DNA of 64,000 nucleotides from Solibaculum_A intestinale (GTDB taxonomy: Bacteria > Bacillota > Clostridia > Oscillospirales > Acutalibacteraceae): positions 1-64,000 of the forward strand of contig NZ_JBBMFD010000006.1 in NCBI RefSeq assembly GCF_040096205.1, in the 5' to 3' direction. The notes beneath the pieces are model-generated. The model made no database searches. It had not been told where the DNA came from and saw only the letters and a list, made by a program, of their open reading frames with translations. This document shows positions 41,657 to 50,538 of this stretch, in pieces. The position numbers and the translations under genes are program-made. The stretch's first letter is position 1, and each line of letters starts with the position of its first letter.

Positions 41657-41735
41657 AAAAGGCGGAACGCCAAAGCAGGGAAACCCGGCAGAAAAAATAT
41701 TCTACCTGCCGTCCCTCAAAAGCGTTCCGCCTTTT
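41657..41735 (-). terminator. long bipartite terminator after ferredoxin gene
   Basis: Outer arms AAAAGGCGGAACGC (41657-41670) and GCGTTCCGCCTTTT (41722-41735) are exact complements. A smaller hairpin, GGCAG/CTGCC, lies between them. Read on the minus strand a T run follows. Confidence 0.8.
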
Positions 41736-41754
41736 GTCTGGCGTAAAACCTTGT

Positions 41755-41925
41755 TTATTTGGGTTGCGGGGCGCCGACCGGACATACGCCATTGCAAGCA
41801 CCGCAATCGATGCAGAGACTATCGTCGATGACATATTTGCCGTCACCAGCAGAAATCGCGGAAACGGGGCACTCCGCCTCGCAAGCGCCGCAGCTGATGC
41901 ATTCGTCGTTGATAAAATAGGCCAT
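41755..41925 (-). CDS. 2[4Fe-4S] ferredoxin
   Basis: 56-aa electron carrier of the clostridial type. Two CxxCxxCxxxC clusters are present: CISCGACEAEC P (from residue 9) and CIDCGACNGVC P, so eight cysteines in all. The protein starts MAYFINDE. RBS AAGGAGG is 7 nt upstream of the ATG at 41925. It has its own promoter and terminator, and probably serves general low-potential electron transfer. Confidence 0.95.
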   Translation of the reverse strand: MAYFINDECISCGACEAECPVSAISAGDGKYVIDDSLCIDCGACNGVCPVGAPQPK

Positions 41926-41955
41926 TATGTACACCTCCTTTTTTGTTACGTGTCT

Positions 41956-41983
41956 ATTTTAACACGCCTAGGAAAAAAAGCAA
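41956..41983 (-). promoter_or_regulatory. ferredoxin promoter
   Basis: TTGCTT (41978-41983) and TAAAAT (41956-41961) on the minus strand, 16-nt spacer. Confidence 0.65.
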
Positions 41984-42046
41984 GGGCAATGATCGAAAAA
42001 GGCGGAAAAAAACACGAAATTGGGGCCGTAAATTTTTGGGGTTTCC

Positions 42047-42961
42047 TTACGCTTTTTTCTCGCCCATCAAAAGGACCATGACCGCCTTCTGGGCATGCAG
42101 CCGGTTTTCCGCTTCCTCAAAGATTTCCGAAGCATGGGCCTCAAACACGTCCGCCGCGATTTCCTCGCCCCGGTGGGCAGGCAGGCAATGAAGAACCATG
42201 GCGTCGCCGTTGGCTGCCGCCATCAGCTCCTTGTTCACCTGGTAGCCCTGGAAGGCTTCCCTGCGCTTGGCAGCCTCCGATTCCTGGCCCATGGAGGCCC
42301 ACACATCGGTAATCACCACGTCCGCTCCCTTGGCCGCTTCCATCGGATCGTTGCAGAAGGAATAGGCTTTGTTGCCTTTTACAAACGGGTCCTCGTTCAC
42401 CAGCGGCTCATACCCGGCCGGGCAGGCCGCCGATACCTGCATCCCCACCTTCAGGCCGCCTACGATCAGGGAGTTTGCCATGTTGTTGCCGTCGCCGATG
42501 TAGCACATCTTGAGCCCGTCGAACCGGCCCTTCATCTCCCGGATAGTCAGAAGGTCCGCCAGCACCTGGCAGGGATGGGAGATGTCCGTCAGGCCGTTGA
42601 TGATCGGGATGGAGCCGTGCTTCGCCAGCGCCTCCACCTCCGCTTGTTCAAAGGTACGGATCATGATGCCATCCAAGTACCGGGAAAGGACCCGGGCGGT
42701 ATCCTCCACCGGCTCGCCCCGGCCGATCTGCAGATCGTTGGCACTCAGGAACAGAGCGTAGCCCCCCAGCTGGTACATGCCCACCTCAAAGGAAACCCGG
42801 GTGCGGGTGGACGCCTTCTGAAAGATCATGCCCAGTGTCTTACCGGCCAGGAGCTTATGCTCAATGCCGTGCTTGAGCTCGTACTTGAGTTGGTCCGCCA
42901 GGTTGAGAATCTGGGTGATTTCGTCGGTGGAGAGGTCCAGCATGCGAAGAAGATGGTTCAT
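42047..42961 (-). CDS. argF: ornithine carbamoyltransferase
   Basis: Makes citrulline from ornithine and carbamoyl phosphate; 304 aa. The carbamoyl-phosphate site STRTR lies at 51-55, FEVGMYQLGG follows, the ornithine loop includes DVWASMGQE, and the conserved HCLPAHRG is near the C-terminus. Last gene of the arg unit; its RBS (GGGAGGACTC) lies within the argD end, two bases from it. Anabolic rather than catabolic in view of the company. Confidence 0.97.
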   Translation of the reverse strand: MNHLLRMLDLSTDEITQILNLADQLKYELKHGIEHKLLAGKTLGMIFQKASTRTRVSFEVGMYQLGGYALFLSANDLQIGRGEPVEDTARVLSRYLDGIMIRTFEQAEVEALAKHGSIPIINGLTDISHPCQVLADLLTIREMKGRFDGLKMCYIGDGNNMANSLIVGGLKVGMQVSAACPAGYEPLVNEDPFVKGNKAYSFCNDPMEAAKGADVVITDVWASMGQESEAAKRREAFQGYQVNKELMAAANGDAMVLHCLPAHRGEEIAADVFEAHASEIFEEAENRLHAQKAVMVLLMGEKKA

Positions 42962-42962
42962 A

Positions 42963-44150
42963 TTACGAGTCCTCCCTTGTCAAAATGGTTTTTAAAACCG
43001 CAAGCCCGCGGTCGATTTCATCTTTGGTAATGGTCAGCGGCGGCAAAAAGCGCAAAAGCGCCTTTGCGGTTAAGACCAAGAGCCCTTCTTTGGCGCATTT
43101 TACCGCGATTTCACCCGCGGCGAGCCCTTCGTCGAGCACGGCGCCCAGCATCAGCCCCATACCCCGCACCTCTTTGATGTGAGGAAGGGCCAGAAGCTGT
43201 TCTCTGAGATAAGCGCCCTTTTCCTTGACCTCGGTTCGGAAAGCGGGCTTGGAAACCCGGTCGAGCACGTACAGAGCAGCCGCGCAGGAAACCGGGTTGC
43301 CGCCGAAGGTGGAGCCGTGCATGCCGGCGCTCATGGTGTCCTTAAGGCCGTCGGAGCAAAGGCACGCGCCGATGGGCAGCCCGCCGGCCAGGCCCTTGGC
43401 AAGGGTCACCACGTCGGGTTTCACGCCGAACTGCTCGCTTGCCAGCAGCGTCCCCGTGCGGCCGATTCCCGTCTGCACCTCGTCGATCAACAGCAGCACG
43501 TCCCGTTTCCTGCATTCCTCGGCTGCAAAGCGGACATAATCGGCGTCAAGCGGGCAAACCCCGCCTTCCCCCTGAATGCATTCGAGCATCACCGCACACA
43601 CGCCAGGACCCAGCTTTTCGAGCAACGCGTCCTTGTCGTTGGCTGGGATGTAATCAAACCCTTCCGTGAACGGGGAGAAGTACTGATGAAAACCATCCTG
43701 TCCGGTGGCGGCCAGGGTGGTCACCGTGCGGCCGTGGAAGGAGTTTTGCAGCGTCAGAATGGTGCTGCGCCCCTCGCCGTACTTGTCAAAGCTGTACTTG
43801 CGTGCCACCTTGATGGCGCATTCGTTGGCTTCCGCGCCGGAGTTGCACAAAAACACCCGGCTCATACCCGTCAGAGTGACCAGCGCTTCAGCCAGCTCAA
43901 TCTGGATGGGGCTATAGTAGAGATTGGAGATGTGCTGGAGCTTGCCCGCCTGCTGGCAGACCGCCTTGACCCAGCCCTCGTCGCAGTAGCCTAAGGAGTT
44001 GACGCCGATACCGGCGCCAAAGTCGATGTAGGAGATTCCCTCCACATCGGTAGCCGTAGCGCCGCTCCCGCTTTCCAGCACCACGGGGAAGCGTTTGTAG
44101 GTAGGCATCAGGTACTGGGACTCCCGCTCCATTGCTTCAGATATGGTCAT
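42963..44150 (-). CDS. argD: acetylornithine aminotransferase
   Basis: PLP enzyme converting N-acetylglutamate semialdehyde to N-acetylornithine; 395 aa. SGAEANECAIKVARKY, the aromatic ring site LQNSFHGRT, DEVQTGIGRTG and the PLP lysine in TLAKGLAGGLP are seen. Two ATGs (44156 and 44150) share the RBS AAAGGA; the second has the better spacing. It lies 55 nt after argB, within the arg unit. Confidence 0.95.
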   Translation of the reverse strand: MTISEAMERESQYLMPTYKRFPVVLESGSGATATDVEGISYIDFGAGIGVNSLGYCDEGWVKAVCQQAGKLQHISNLYYSPIQIELAEALVTLTGMSRVFLCNSGAEANECAIKVARKYSFDKYGEGRSTILTLQNSFHGRTVTTLAATGQDGFHQYFSPFTEGFDYIPANDKDALLEKLGPGVCAVMLECIQGEGGVCPLDADYVRFAAEECRKRDVLLLIDEVQTGIGRTGTLLASEQFGVKPDVVTLAKGLAGGLPIGACLCSDGLKDTMSAGMHGSTFGGNPVSCAAALYVLDRVSKPAFRTEVKEKGAYLREQLLALPHIKEVRGMGLMLGAVLDEGLAAGEIAVKCAKEGLLVLTAKALLRFLPPLTITKDEIDRGLAVLKTILTREDS

Positions 44151-44205
44151 GCGCATCGCGTCCTTTCTTTTGGCAAAAGGCTGGGAATCCACCCAGCCTC
44201 TTTGG

Positions 44206-45075
44206 TTACAGGAACATGGTTCCGATGCCCTCGTCGGACAAAACTTCGATCAGGATGGAATGGGGAACCCGGCCGTCAATGATGTGGGCCCGGTTGACCC
44301 CACGGCGCACCGCATCCACACAGCAGTCGATCTTTGGAATCATGCCGCCGGAAATGATATTGTCCCGTTTGAGGGAGTTGACCTCGCTGACCTGTACCAC
44401 CGGGATGAGGGTGCTTTCGTCGTAAACGTCCCGCATCAGGCCGGGAATGTCGGTCATCAAAATGAGCTTTTCTGCTTTTAGCTCCGCCGCGATGCGGGAG
44501 GCGGCGATGTCGGCGTTGATGTTATAGGATTCGCCGTGTTCTCCCGCCGCCACCGTGGCCACCACCGGGATGTATTTCTTATCCAGCGCGTCCTGGATGA
44601 CCGACACGTCCACCTTCGTAATCTCGCCAACTAACCCCAGGTCCATGCCCTGCTTTTTCTCAGCGGTGATCATCGCTCCGTCCAAACCGCACAGGCCAAT
44701 GGCCCTGCCGCCGTGGCCGGCGATGCGCTGGGCCAGGTCTTTGTTTACCTTGCCCGCCAGCACCATCTGCACCACTTCCATGGTTTCCTCGTCGGTGTAC
44801 CGCAGGCCGCCCACAAACTTGCTTTCCTTGCCCATCTTTTTGAGGGTATCGGAAATCTCCGGGCCGCCTCCGTGGACCAGCACTACATGGATGCCAACCA
44901 AGGTGAGCAGAACAATGTCGCTCATCACCGCGTCCTTGAGTTCTTCGGAAATCATGGCATTGCCGCCGTACTTGACCACGATGGTCTTTCCGTAATATTT
45001 CTGGATATAGGGTAGGGCCGTAACCAGCACCTTCGCCTTATCGTAGTTGGAGATAAAATTGGGTTGCTGCTGCAA
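44206..45075 (-). CDS. argB: acetylglutamate kinase
   Basis: Phosphorylates N-acetylglutamate; 289 aa. KYGGNAM (near 35), the GGGPEIS loop (near 70) and NADIAASRIAAELKA are the substrate and ATP sites. The N-terminal helix of about 28 residues before KYGGNAM is the part that forms the arginine-sensitive hexamer in related enzymes, so feedback inhibition by arginine is likely (inference). This fits a pathway that recycles acetyl groups by ArgJ. Confidence 0.96.
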   Translation of the reverse strand: MQQQPNFISNYDKAKVLVTALPYIQKYYGKTIVVKYGGNAMISEELKDAVMSDIVLLTLVGIHVVLVHGGGPEISDTLKKMGKESKFVGGLRYTDEETMEVVQMVLAGKVNKDLAQRIAGHGGRAIGLCGLDGAMITAEKKQGMDLGLVGEITKVDVSVIQDALDKKYIPVVATVAAGEHGESYNINADIAASRIAAELKAEKLILMTDIPGLMRDVYDESTLIPVVQVSEVNSLKRDNIISGGMIPKIDCCVDAVRRGVNRAHIIDGRVPHSILIEVLSDEGIGTMFL

Positions 45076-45122
45076 ATGGTATCACCTGTTTCGTCAGAAT
45101 AATGGATAAACCGGTCGAAGGC

Positions 45123-46343
45123 TTAGGTGCGGTAGTCGCCGTTGATCTTCACATACTCGTAGGTCAGGTCGCAGCCGTAGGCGGTCGCCTCTGCTTCGCC
45201 GTCCTTGAGGGTCACGTCGATGAGAATTTCGTCCTCCAAAAGGATCTGCTTGGCCTTTTCCTCGTCAAAGTCCATACCCGCCCCGTTTTCGCAGACCTGG
45301 ATGCGCCCGGCCCTGCTCTCAAAGGCAACGCCCACACCGGTCACGTCGATAGGAGTGCCTGCGTATCCGAGGGCACAGAGAACCCGGCCCCAGTTGGCGT
45401 CCGCGCCGAACATGGCGGCCTTTACGAGACTCGAGCAGATGACGGATTTCGCCGCCGTTTTCGCCGCCGGAAGAGATTTCGCCCCCGTTACCCGGCATTC
45501 CAGCAGCTTTGTAGCCCCTTCGCCGTCCTTTGCCACCTGCTTGCACAGCGCCGTGCACAAAGCTTTGAGGGCACAGAGGAAGATCTGATACCCGTCGCCG
45601 AAATCGGTGATCTTCGGGTTTTTCGCAAGACCGGAGGCCATGATGGACACCATGTCGTTGGTGGAGGTGTCCCCGTCGATGGAAACCATGTTGAAGCTCT
45701 GGCCCACCGCCTCGTGAAGAGCCTTGTCCAGAAGCTCAGGGTGAATGTCCGTGTCGGTGGTCAAAAAGCAGAGCATGGTGGCCATGTTGGGATGAATCAT
45801 CCCAGAGCCCTTGGCCATGCCGCCGATGCGGCAGGTGGCCGAACCGATGGAAAATTCCACCGCCAGCTCCTTGCGCACGGTATCGGTGGTCATAATGGCC
45901 TCGGCCGCGTCCGCCCCGCCTTCCTTGGAGAGGCTTGCGGCCAGGACAGGGATCCCTTCGGCAATGGGGTCGATGGGCAAGGTTTGGCCGATGACGCCGG
46001 TGGAAGCGACGATTACGTCCCTCGTGTCGATCTTCAAGGCCTTCGCCGTCAGCTCGCACATGCGGTTGGCCTTCTGCACCCCGTCCTCGTTGCAGGTGTT
46101 GGCATTACCGGAGTTGCAGATGACCGCCTGCGCCCGGCCCTGGCGAATGTTTCTCTGGGTAACCAGGATGGGTGCGCCCTTGACCAAATTCTGCGTATAG
46201 ACCGCGCAGGCCCCGCAGGGCTTCTCGCAGTAGATCATGGCCAGGTCTTTTTTCTCTTTGTTCTTGCGTACCCCGCAGTGAGTTCCCGCCGCGGTAAACC
46301 CGGCCGGTGTGGTGACGCCGCCGGGGATCAAGGTATAAGCCAT
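45123..46343 (-). CDS. argJ: ornithine acetyltransferase (ArgJ)
   Basis: Transfers the acetyl group from acetylornithine to glutamate; 406 aa, an Ntn-like enzyme that cleaves itself. The cleavage site is in VASTGVIGQ, where Thr becomes the nucleophile. GVTTPAGFTAAG is at the N-terminus. Whether it also makes acetylglutamate from acetyl-CoA cannot be seen; no separate argA occurs here, which suggests it may. Start ATG 46343 follows AAGGAGG; the frame to 46421 has no RBS. Confidence 0.95.
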   Translation of the reverse strand: MAYTLIPGGVTTPAGFTAAGTHCGVRKNKEKKDLAMIYCEKPCGACAVYTQNLVKGAPILVTQRNIRQGRAQAVICNSGNANTCNEDGVQKANRMCELTAKALKIDTRDVIVASTGVIGQTLPIDPIAEGIPVLAASLSKEGGADAAEAIMTTDTVRKELAVEFSIGSATCRIGGMAKGSGMIHPNMATMLCFLTTDTDIHPELLDKALHEAVGQSFNMVSIDGDTSTNDMVSIMASGLAKNPKITDFGDGYQIFLCALKALCTALCKQVAKDGEGATKLLECRVTGAKSLPAAKTAAKSVICSSLVKAAMFGADANWGRVLCALGYAGTPIDVTGVGVAFESRAGRIQVCENGAGMDFDEEKAKQILLEDEILIDVTLKDGEAEATAYGCDLTYEYVKINGDYRT

Positions 46344-46431
46344 TGGTGATTCCTCCTTGTTTGCCTCTCCGGGTACCGGAGAGAACCTTGCGATCCCGTT
46401 TTTCGCCCCAAAAGGCGACAAAACAATGGGG

Positions 46432-47466
46432 TTAAAACGCGGGCGGGACGAGCTTGAGCCCGGTTTCTTCCGGCAGGCCGAACACGATATTCATGTTCTG
46501 GATGGCCTGCCCCGCTGCTCCCTTTACCATGTTGTCCAAAGCCGACACTGCAACCAGCGTGCCGGTGCGTGTGTCCACATGCAGGGAAATGTCGCACAGG
46601 TTCGTGTATTTGACCGCCTTGATGTCCGCAACCTTGCCGTCGGGCAGCAGACGGATAAAGGTTTCGTCTTTGTAAAAGTCCTCGTATGCCTGACGGATCT
46701 GCTCCTTGGTTACGCCCGGCATAATCCTTGCGTAGCAGGTGGAGATAATCCCCCGGTCCACCGGCAGCAGATGGGGGACAAAGGTGATGCGCACCGGTTT
46801 CCCCGCTAGGTGGGAGAGGGTCTGCTCGATTTCCGGCGTGTGCCGGTGGCAGGCTACCTTATAGGGGTGAAACGCCCCGTCGAGCTCGGTAAAATGAGTG
46901 GTCTGGGAAAGGCCGCGTCCCGCGCCGGTCGCGCCCGACTTGGAGTCCACAATGATCCCTTGGGGTTCCACCAGACCACCCTTCACCGCCGGCGCCAGAG
47001 CCAGAGGCGCGCCGGTGGTGTAACAGCCCGGGTTCGCAATCAGCTTTTTTCCCTTGATCTGCTCCCGGAAAAGCTCCGGCATGGCATAAACCGCCTGCGC
47101 GTGCAGGCTTTTGTCCAAATAGGTCCCGCCGTACCATTCCTTGTAGTCCTCTTCGTTTTCCAGGCGGAAGTCCGCCCCCAGGTCGATAAACACCTTGTTT
47201 TTCTCTATGCACTGGGCCGCCAACTCTTGGGAAAGGCCGTGGGGAAGAGCGGCGAAGATCACGTCGCTCTTTTCCACCACCTCTTCCTGGTTGCCGCAGA
47301 TAAGGTCGAGAAACCCGCGGTAGGCGGGATATACATCCGAAAGGGCCTGCCCTTCGAAGCTCACCGAGCTGACCGCCGCAATTTCCACTTCCGGATGGGC
47401 ATACAAAAGCCGACAAAGCTCCGCCCCCGCATAACCGGTGGCGCCTACAATTCCCGCTCGAATCAT
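46432..47466 (-). CDS. argC: N-acetyl-gamma-glutamyl-phosphate reductase
   Basis: NADPH-dependent reductase, 344 aa. GATGYAGAELCRLLYAHP at the N-terminus binds NADP, and the active cysteine is in NPGCYTTG. The end of argH overlaps its ATG (ATGA). Downstream is argJ (88-nt gap). Full length and intact. Confidence 0.96.
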   Translation of the reverse strand: MIRAGIVGATGYAGAELCRLLYAHPEVEIAAVSSVSFEGQALSDVYPAYRGFLDLICGNQEEVVEKSDVIFAALPHGLSQELAAQCIEKNKVFIDLGADFRLENEEDYKEWYGGTYLDKSLHAQAVYAMPELFREQIKGKKLIANPGCYTTGAPLALAPAVKGGLVEPQGIIVDSKSGATGAGRGLSQTTHFTELDGAFHPYKVACHRHTPEIEQTLSHLAGKPVRITFVPHLLPVDRGIISTCYARIMPGVTKEQIRQAYEDFYKDETFIRLLPDGKVADIKAVKYTNLCDISLHVDTRTGTLVAVSALDNMVKGAAGQAIQNMNIVFGLPEETGLKLVPPAF

Positions 47467-48848
47467 AACGCGGTTCCCTCCTTGAGCCTTTCTAGCATCG
47501 CCTGTGCCTGCGCCTTCACGTTCTCCGGCGCCGGGCCGCCCAGCACCTTGCGCTGGGACACGCAGGTGTCCAAGCTGATGAAGTCATATACGTCCGAATC
47601 AAATCGGTCGCACACCGCCCTGTATTCCTCAAGGGGCAGCGCCTCCAACGTGGTTCCCAGTTCAATGCATCTGGCAACCAGAGAACCGGTGGCCTTATAG
47701 GCGTCCCGGAAGGGGAGGCCCTTGCTCACCAGATAATCGGCGCAGTCGGTGGCGTTGATAAAGCCGCCGGCCGCCGCCTTGCGCATGTTCTGGGGAAGGA
47801 CCTTCATCGTAGCGAGCATGGGGGCGAAGGTAGTCAGGCAAAGATGGGCCGTGTCCACCGCGTCGAAAACCGCCTCCTTGTCCTCCTGCATGTCCTTATT
47901 ATAGGCAAGAGGAAGGCCTTTCATCGCGGTCAAAAGCCCCATCAGGTCACCGTACACCCGGCCCGCCTTTCCACGCACCAGCTCCGCCACATCCGGGTTT
48001 TTCTTCTGCGGCATGATGGAAGAGCCGGTGGAATAAGCGTCGTCGAGCTCGATAAACTTAAATTCCCACGAGCACCAGAGGATGATTTCCTCGGAAAAGC
48101 GGGAGAGGTGCATCATCAAAATGGAGAGGGCGGAGCAAAGCTCCAAAGCGTAATCCCGGTCGGATACGCCGTCAAGACTATTGCGCGCCACCGCCGCCAG
48201 CCCCAGAAGGTCGGCCGTGCGTTCCCGATTTAAGGGATAGGTGGTGCCTGCCAGCGCGCCGCAGCCTAAGGGCGAGCAGTCCATGCGCTTTTTGCAGTCC
48301 TGTAGCCGGCCCAAATCCCGCAGAAGCATTTCGCCCCAGGCCAGCAGATGATGGCCGAAGGTGATGGGCTGGGCCCGCTGCAAATGGGTGTAGCCGGGCA
48401 TCACCGTGTCCGCATATGCGTCCGCCTGCTTGGCTACCACTTCGCACAGCGCCTTTGTTTCCCCATAAAGCAGATCCACCTGCTTTTTCAGATACAAGCG
48501 CAGGTCCAGCGCCACCTGGTCGTTGCGGCTTCGCCCGGTATGCAGGCGCTTGCCCGCGTCGCCGATGCGAGCGGTCAGCTCCCCTTCCACGAAGGTGTGA
48601 ATGTCCTCCGCTTGCGGGTCGATGGCCAAGGTTCCCGCCTCGATGTCGGCAAGAATCTGCTTGAGCCCGGCGATGATCTGCATCGCGTCCCCGTCTGAAA
48701 GGATTCCCTGCTCGCCCAGCATGGTGGCGTGGGCGATGGAACCCTCGATGTCCTCCCGGTACATCCGGCTGTCAAAGGAAATCGAGGAATTAAAATCGTT
48801 TACCTTGCTGTCCACTTCCTTGGAAAATCTTCCGGCCCACAGCTTCAA
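47463..48848 (-). CDS. argH: argininosuccinate lyase
   Basis: Splits argininosuccinate into arginine and fumarate; 461 aa. KLWAGRFSKEVD opens the protein, followed by GRSRNDQVALD, TVMPGYTHLQRAQPITFG and the SSIMPQKKNPD signature loop near 270. I set the start at TTG 48848 with GGAGG 7 nt upstream, because the ATG at 48854 touches the RBS and relatives begin at the K-L-W segment. It is coupled to argC. A gap of 134 nt separates it from argG, without a clear terminator. Confidence 0.95.
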   Translation of the reverse strand: MKLWAGRFSKEVDSKVNDFNSSISFDSRMYREDIEGSIAHATMLGEQGILSDGDAMQIIAGLKQILADIEAGTLAIDPQAEDIHTFVEGELTARIGDAGKRLHTGRSRNDQVALDLRLYLKKQVDLLYGETKALCEVVAKQADAYADTVMPGYTHLQRAQPITFGHHLLAWGEMLLRDLGRLQDCKKRMDCSPLGCGALAGTTYPLNRERTADLLGLAAVARNSLDGVSDRDYALELCSALSILMMHLSRFSEEIILWCSWEFKFIELDDAYSTGSSIMPQKKNPDVAELVRGKAGRVYGDLMGLLTAMKGLPLAYNKDMQEDKEAVFDAVDTAHLCLTTFAPMLATMKVLPQNMRKAAAGGFINATDCADYLVSKGLPFRDAYKATGSLVARCIELGTTLEALPLEEYRAVCDRFDSDVYDFISLDTCVSQRKVLGGPAPENVKAQAQAMLERLKEGTAL

Positions 48849-48982
48849 GGCCATCCCTCCATTGATGCAGACAAGGCGAGAGCTTTCACTCCCGCCCAAA
48901 CGCCTGCTTAAAATGATGTGTCCAATTCCTAGGGCATGCGCCCGGCCGCGTTTAGCAGTCCCGGGCAGCTTTTACGCAAACC

Positions 48983-50203
48983 TTATTTCTTGCCTTTGCC
49001 GTCCTTGATGGCCTTGACCGTGATGGGCAGGCCGAACAGGTTGATGAAGCCTTGAGAATCCATCTGGTTATACACTTCGTCCTCACCAAAGGTGGCAATC
49101 TCCTCGTCGTAGAGGGAGTAGGGAGAAGTCATGCCGGCGTTGATGATGTTGCCCTTGTAAAGCTTGAGCTTGACATCGCCGGTGACGGTTTCCTGGGTGC
49201 TGTCCACAAAGGCGGACAGGGCTTCCCTGAGCGGGGTGTACCACTTGCCGAAATACACCAGGTCGGCAAACTGGCCTGCCACCTGCTGCTGCTTATAATG
49301 CTGGGTATCCCGGTCGAGGGTGAGGGTTTCCAGCGCGTCGTGGGCGTAGTAGAGGATGGCGCCGCCGGGCGTCTCGTACACGCCGCGGGACTTCATCCCC
49401 ACCAGCCGGTTTTCCACCATGTCCAGAAGGCCGATGCCGTTCTCGCCGCCCAGCTGATTGAGCTTCTTGACAATGTCCACCGCGCTAAGCTTCTCGCCGT
49501 CGACGGCAACCGGCACGCCCTTCTCAAAGGAGATGGTCACATAGGTGGGCTTGTCGGGCGCCTGCTCGGGAGAAACGCCCATTTCCAGAATCTCGTCGTA
49601 TTTGGGCTCGTTGGCCGGGTCTTCCAGGTCAAGGCCCTCGTGGGACAGATGCCACAGGTTCTTGTCCTTGGAATAGTTGGTCTCTCTGGTGATGTTCAGC
49701 GGGACGTTGTGCGCCTCCGCGTAGTCGATCTCCTCATCCCGGGACTTGAGCTCCCAGGTGCGCCAGGGGGCGATGATCTGCATGTGGGGAGCAAAGTGCT
49801 TGATGGTCAGCTCAAAGCGGACCTGGTCGTTGCCCTTGCCGGTGCAGCCATGGCAGATGGCATCCGCACCTTCCGCCAGCGCGATTTCCACAATCCGCTT
49901 GGCGATGACCGGACGGGCAAACGCCGTGCCCAGCAGGTACATGTTCTCATACTTGGCGCCTGCCTTCAGGGTCGGCCAAATGCAGTCTTCCACGAACTCT
50001 TTGGTCAGGTCCTCAATGTAGAGCTTGGAGGCGCCGGTTTTCTTCGCCTTTTCTTCCAGGCCTGACAGCTCCTTGCCCTGACCCACGTCCGCCGCTACCG
50101 CGATGACCTCGCAGTTGTCGTAGTTTTCCTTGAGCCATGGAATGATGATGGAGGTGTCCAGTCCGCCGGAATACGCCAATACTACTTTCTTAATCTTACC
50201 CAT
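48983..50203 (-). CDS. argG: argininosuccinate synthase
   Basis: Joins citrulline and aspartate with ATP; 406 aa. The PP-loop AYSGGLDTSIIIPWL (near 9), GCTGKGNDQVRFE (near 112) and EDPANEPKYDE (near 190) are conserved. It starts at ATG 50203 (AGAGGGAC upstream); the frame to 50260 covers leader sequence with an ARG-box-like site. It is the first gene of the seven-gene arginine cluster argG-H-C-J-B-D-F; carbamoyl phosphate synthase is not in the window. Confidence 0.97.
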   Translation of the reverse strand: MGKIKKVVLAYSGGLDTSIIIPWLKENYDNCEVIAVAADVGQGKELSGLEEKAKKTGASKLYIEDLTKEFVEDCIWPTLKAGAKYENMYLLGTAFARPVIAKRIVEIALAEGADAICHGCTGKGNDQVRFELTIKHFAPHMQIIAPWRTWELKSRDEEIDYAEAHNVPLNITRETNYSKDKNLWHLSHEGLDLEDPANEPKYDEILEMGVSPEQAPDKPTYVTISFEKGVPVAVDGEKLSAVDIVKKLNQLGGENGIGLLDMVENRLVGMKSRGVYETPGGAILYYAHDALETLTLDRDTQHYKQQQVAGQFADLVYFGKWYTPLREALSAFVDSTQETVTGDVKLKLYKGNIINAGMTSPYSLYDEEIATFGEDEVYNQMDSQGFINLFGLPITVKAIKDGKGKK

Positions 50204-50225
50204 AATAAGTCCCTCTCTTTCGTTG

Positions 50226-50282
50226 TGAATAATCATACACTCATCCTGAATAAAATGCAAGATAAAACCGTATAAATATTCA
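50226..50282 (-). promoter_or_regulatory. ARG-box-like sites in argG leader
   Basis: Two 14-mers match the ArgR/AhrC consensus TGAATWWWWATTCA at 12 of 14 positions: 50226-50239 (TGAATAATCATACA) and 50269-50282 (CGTATAAATATTCA). A weaker one (TGAATAAAATGCAA) lies between. They sit 23-79 nt upstream of the argG start, downstream of the promoter. Confidence 0.6.
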
Positions 50283-50390
50283 TTTTACTGCAAATTCAGC
50301 ACTCTGCACAAAATGTCCGCCCGCGGTCGAAAAAGGTCTGCCGATAGCTTCGGCGGTTCTCTCGTGGTACCGCTGCGAAAAACCACATAT

Positions 50391-50419
50391 ATTATACCGA
50401 ACCCTTGTGTGCTTTTCAA
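50391..50419 (-). promoter_or_regulatory. argG promoter
   Basis: TTGAAA (50414-50419) and TATAAT (50391-50396) on the minus strand, 17-nt spacer. The predicted leader is about 180 nt and includes a small hairpin (GCGGT/ACCGC, 50353-50373) and the ARG-box-like sites. Confidence 0.75.
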
Positions 50420-50431
50420 CCGCAATCCCCT

Positions 50432-50459
50432 TTGAAACCCACGCAAAATATGCTACAAT
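50432..50459 (+). promoter_or_regulatory. promoter of flavin reductase gene
   Basis: TTGAAA (50432-50437) and TACAAT (50454-50459), 16-nt spacer, extended TGC before the -10. Divergent from the argG promoter, with the -35 elements 12 nt apart. Confidence 0.7.
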
Positions 50460-50538
50460 AATAGCAATTCTTTTGCCGGCAATTCGTAGAATTTTTCGTC
50501 TGTTCGGCTGAAACAATTGACATAATGGAGGGAACACC

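Noticed and set aside
45102..46349. Plus-strand open frame (415 codons) across argJ
   Set aside because: Exact antisense of argJ, rich in His/Gly/Arg, no RBS; argJ has all family motifs.
50353..50377. T-box-like string GTGGTACCGCTGCG on the plus strand near the argG leader
   Set aside because: It resembles the T-box antiterminator core, but it faces the flavin reductase gene whose own promoter lies downstream, and I see no stem I, specifier loop or terminator pairing. Probably chance or a remnant.
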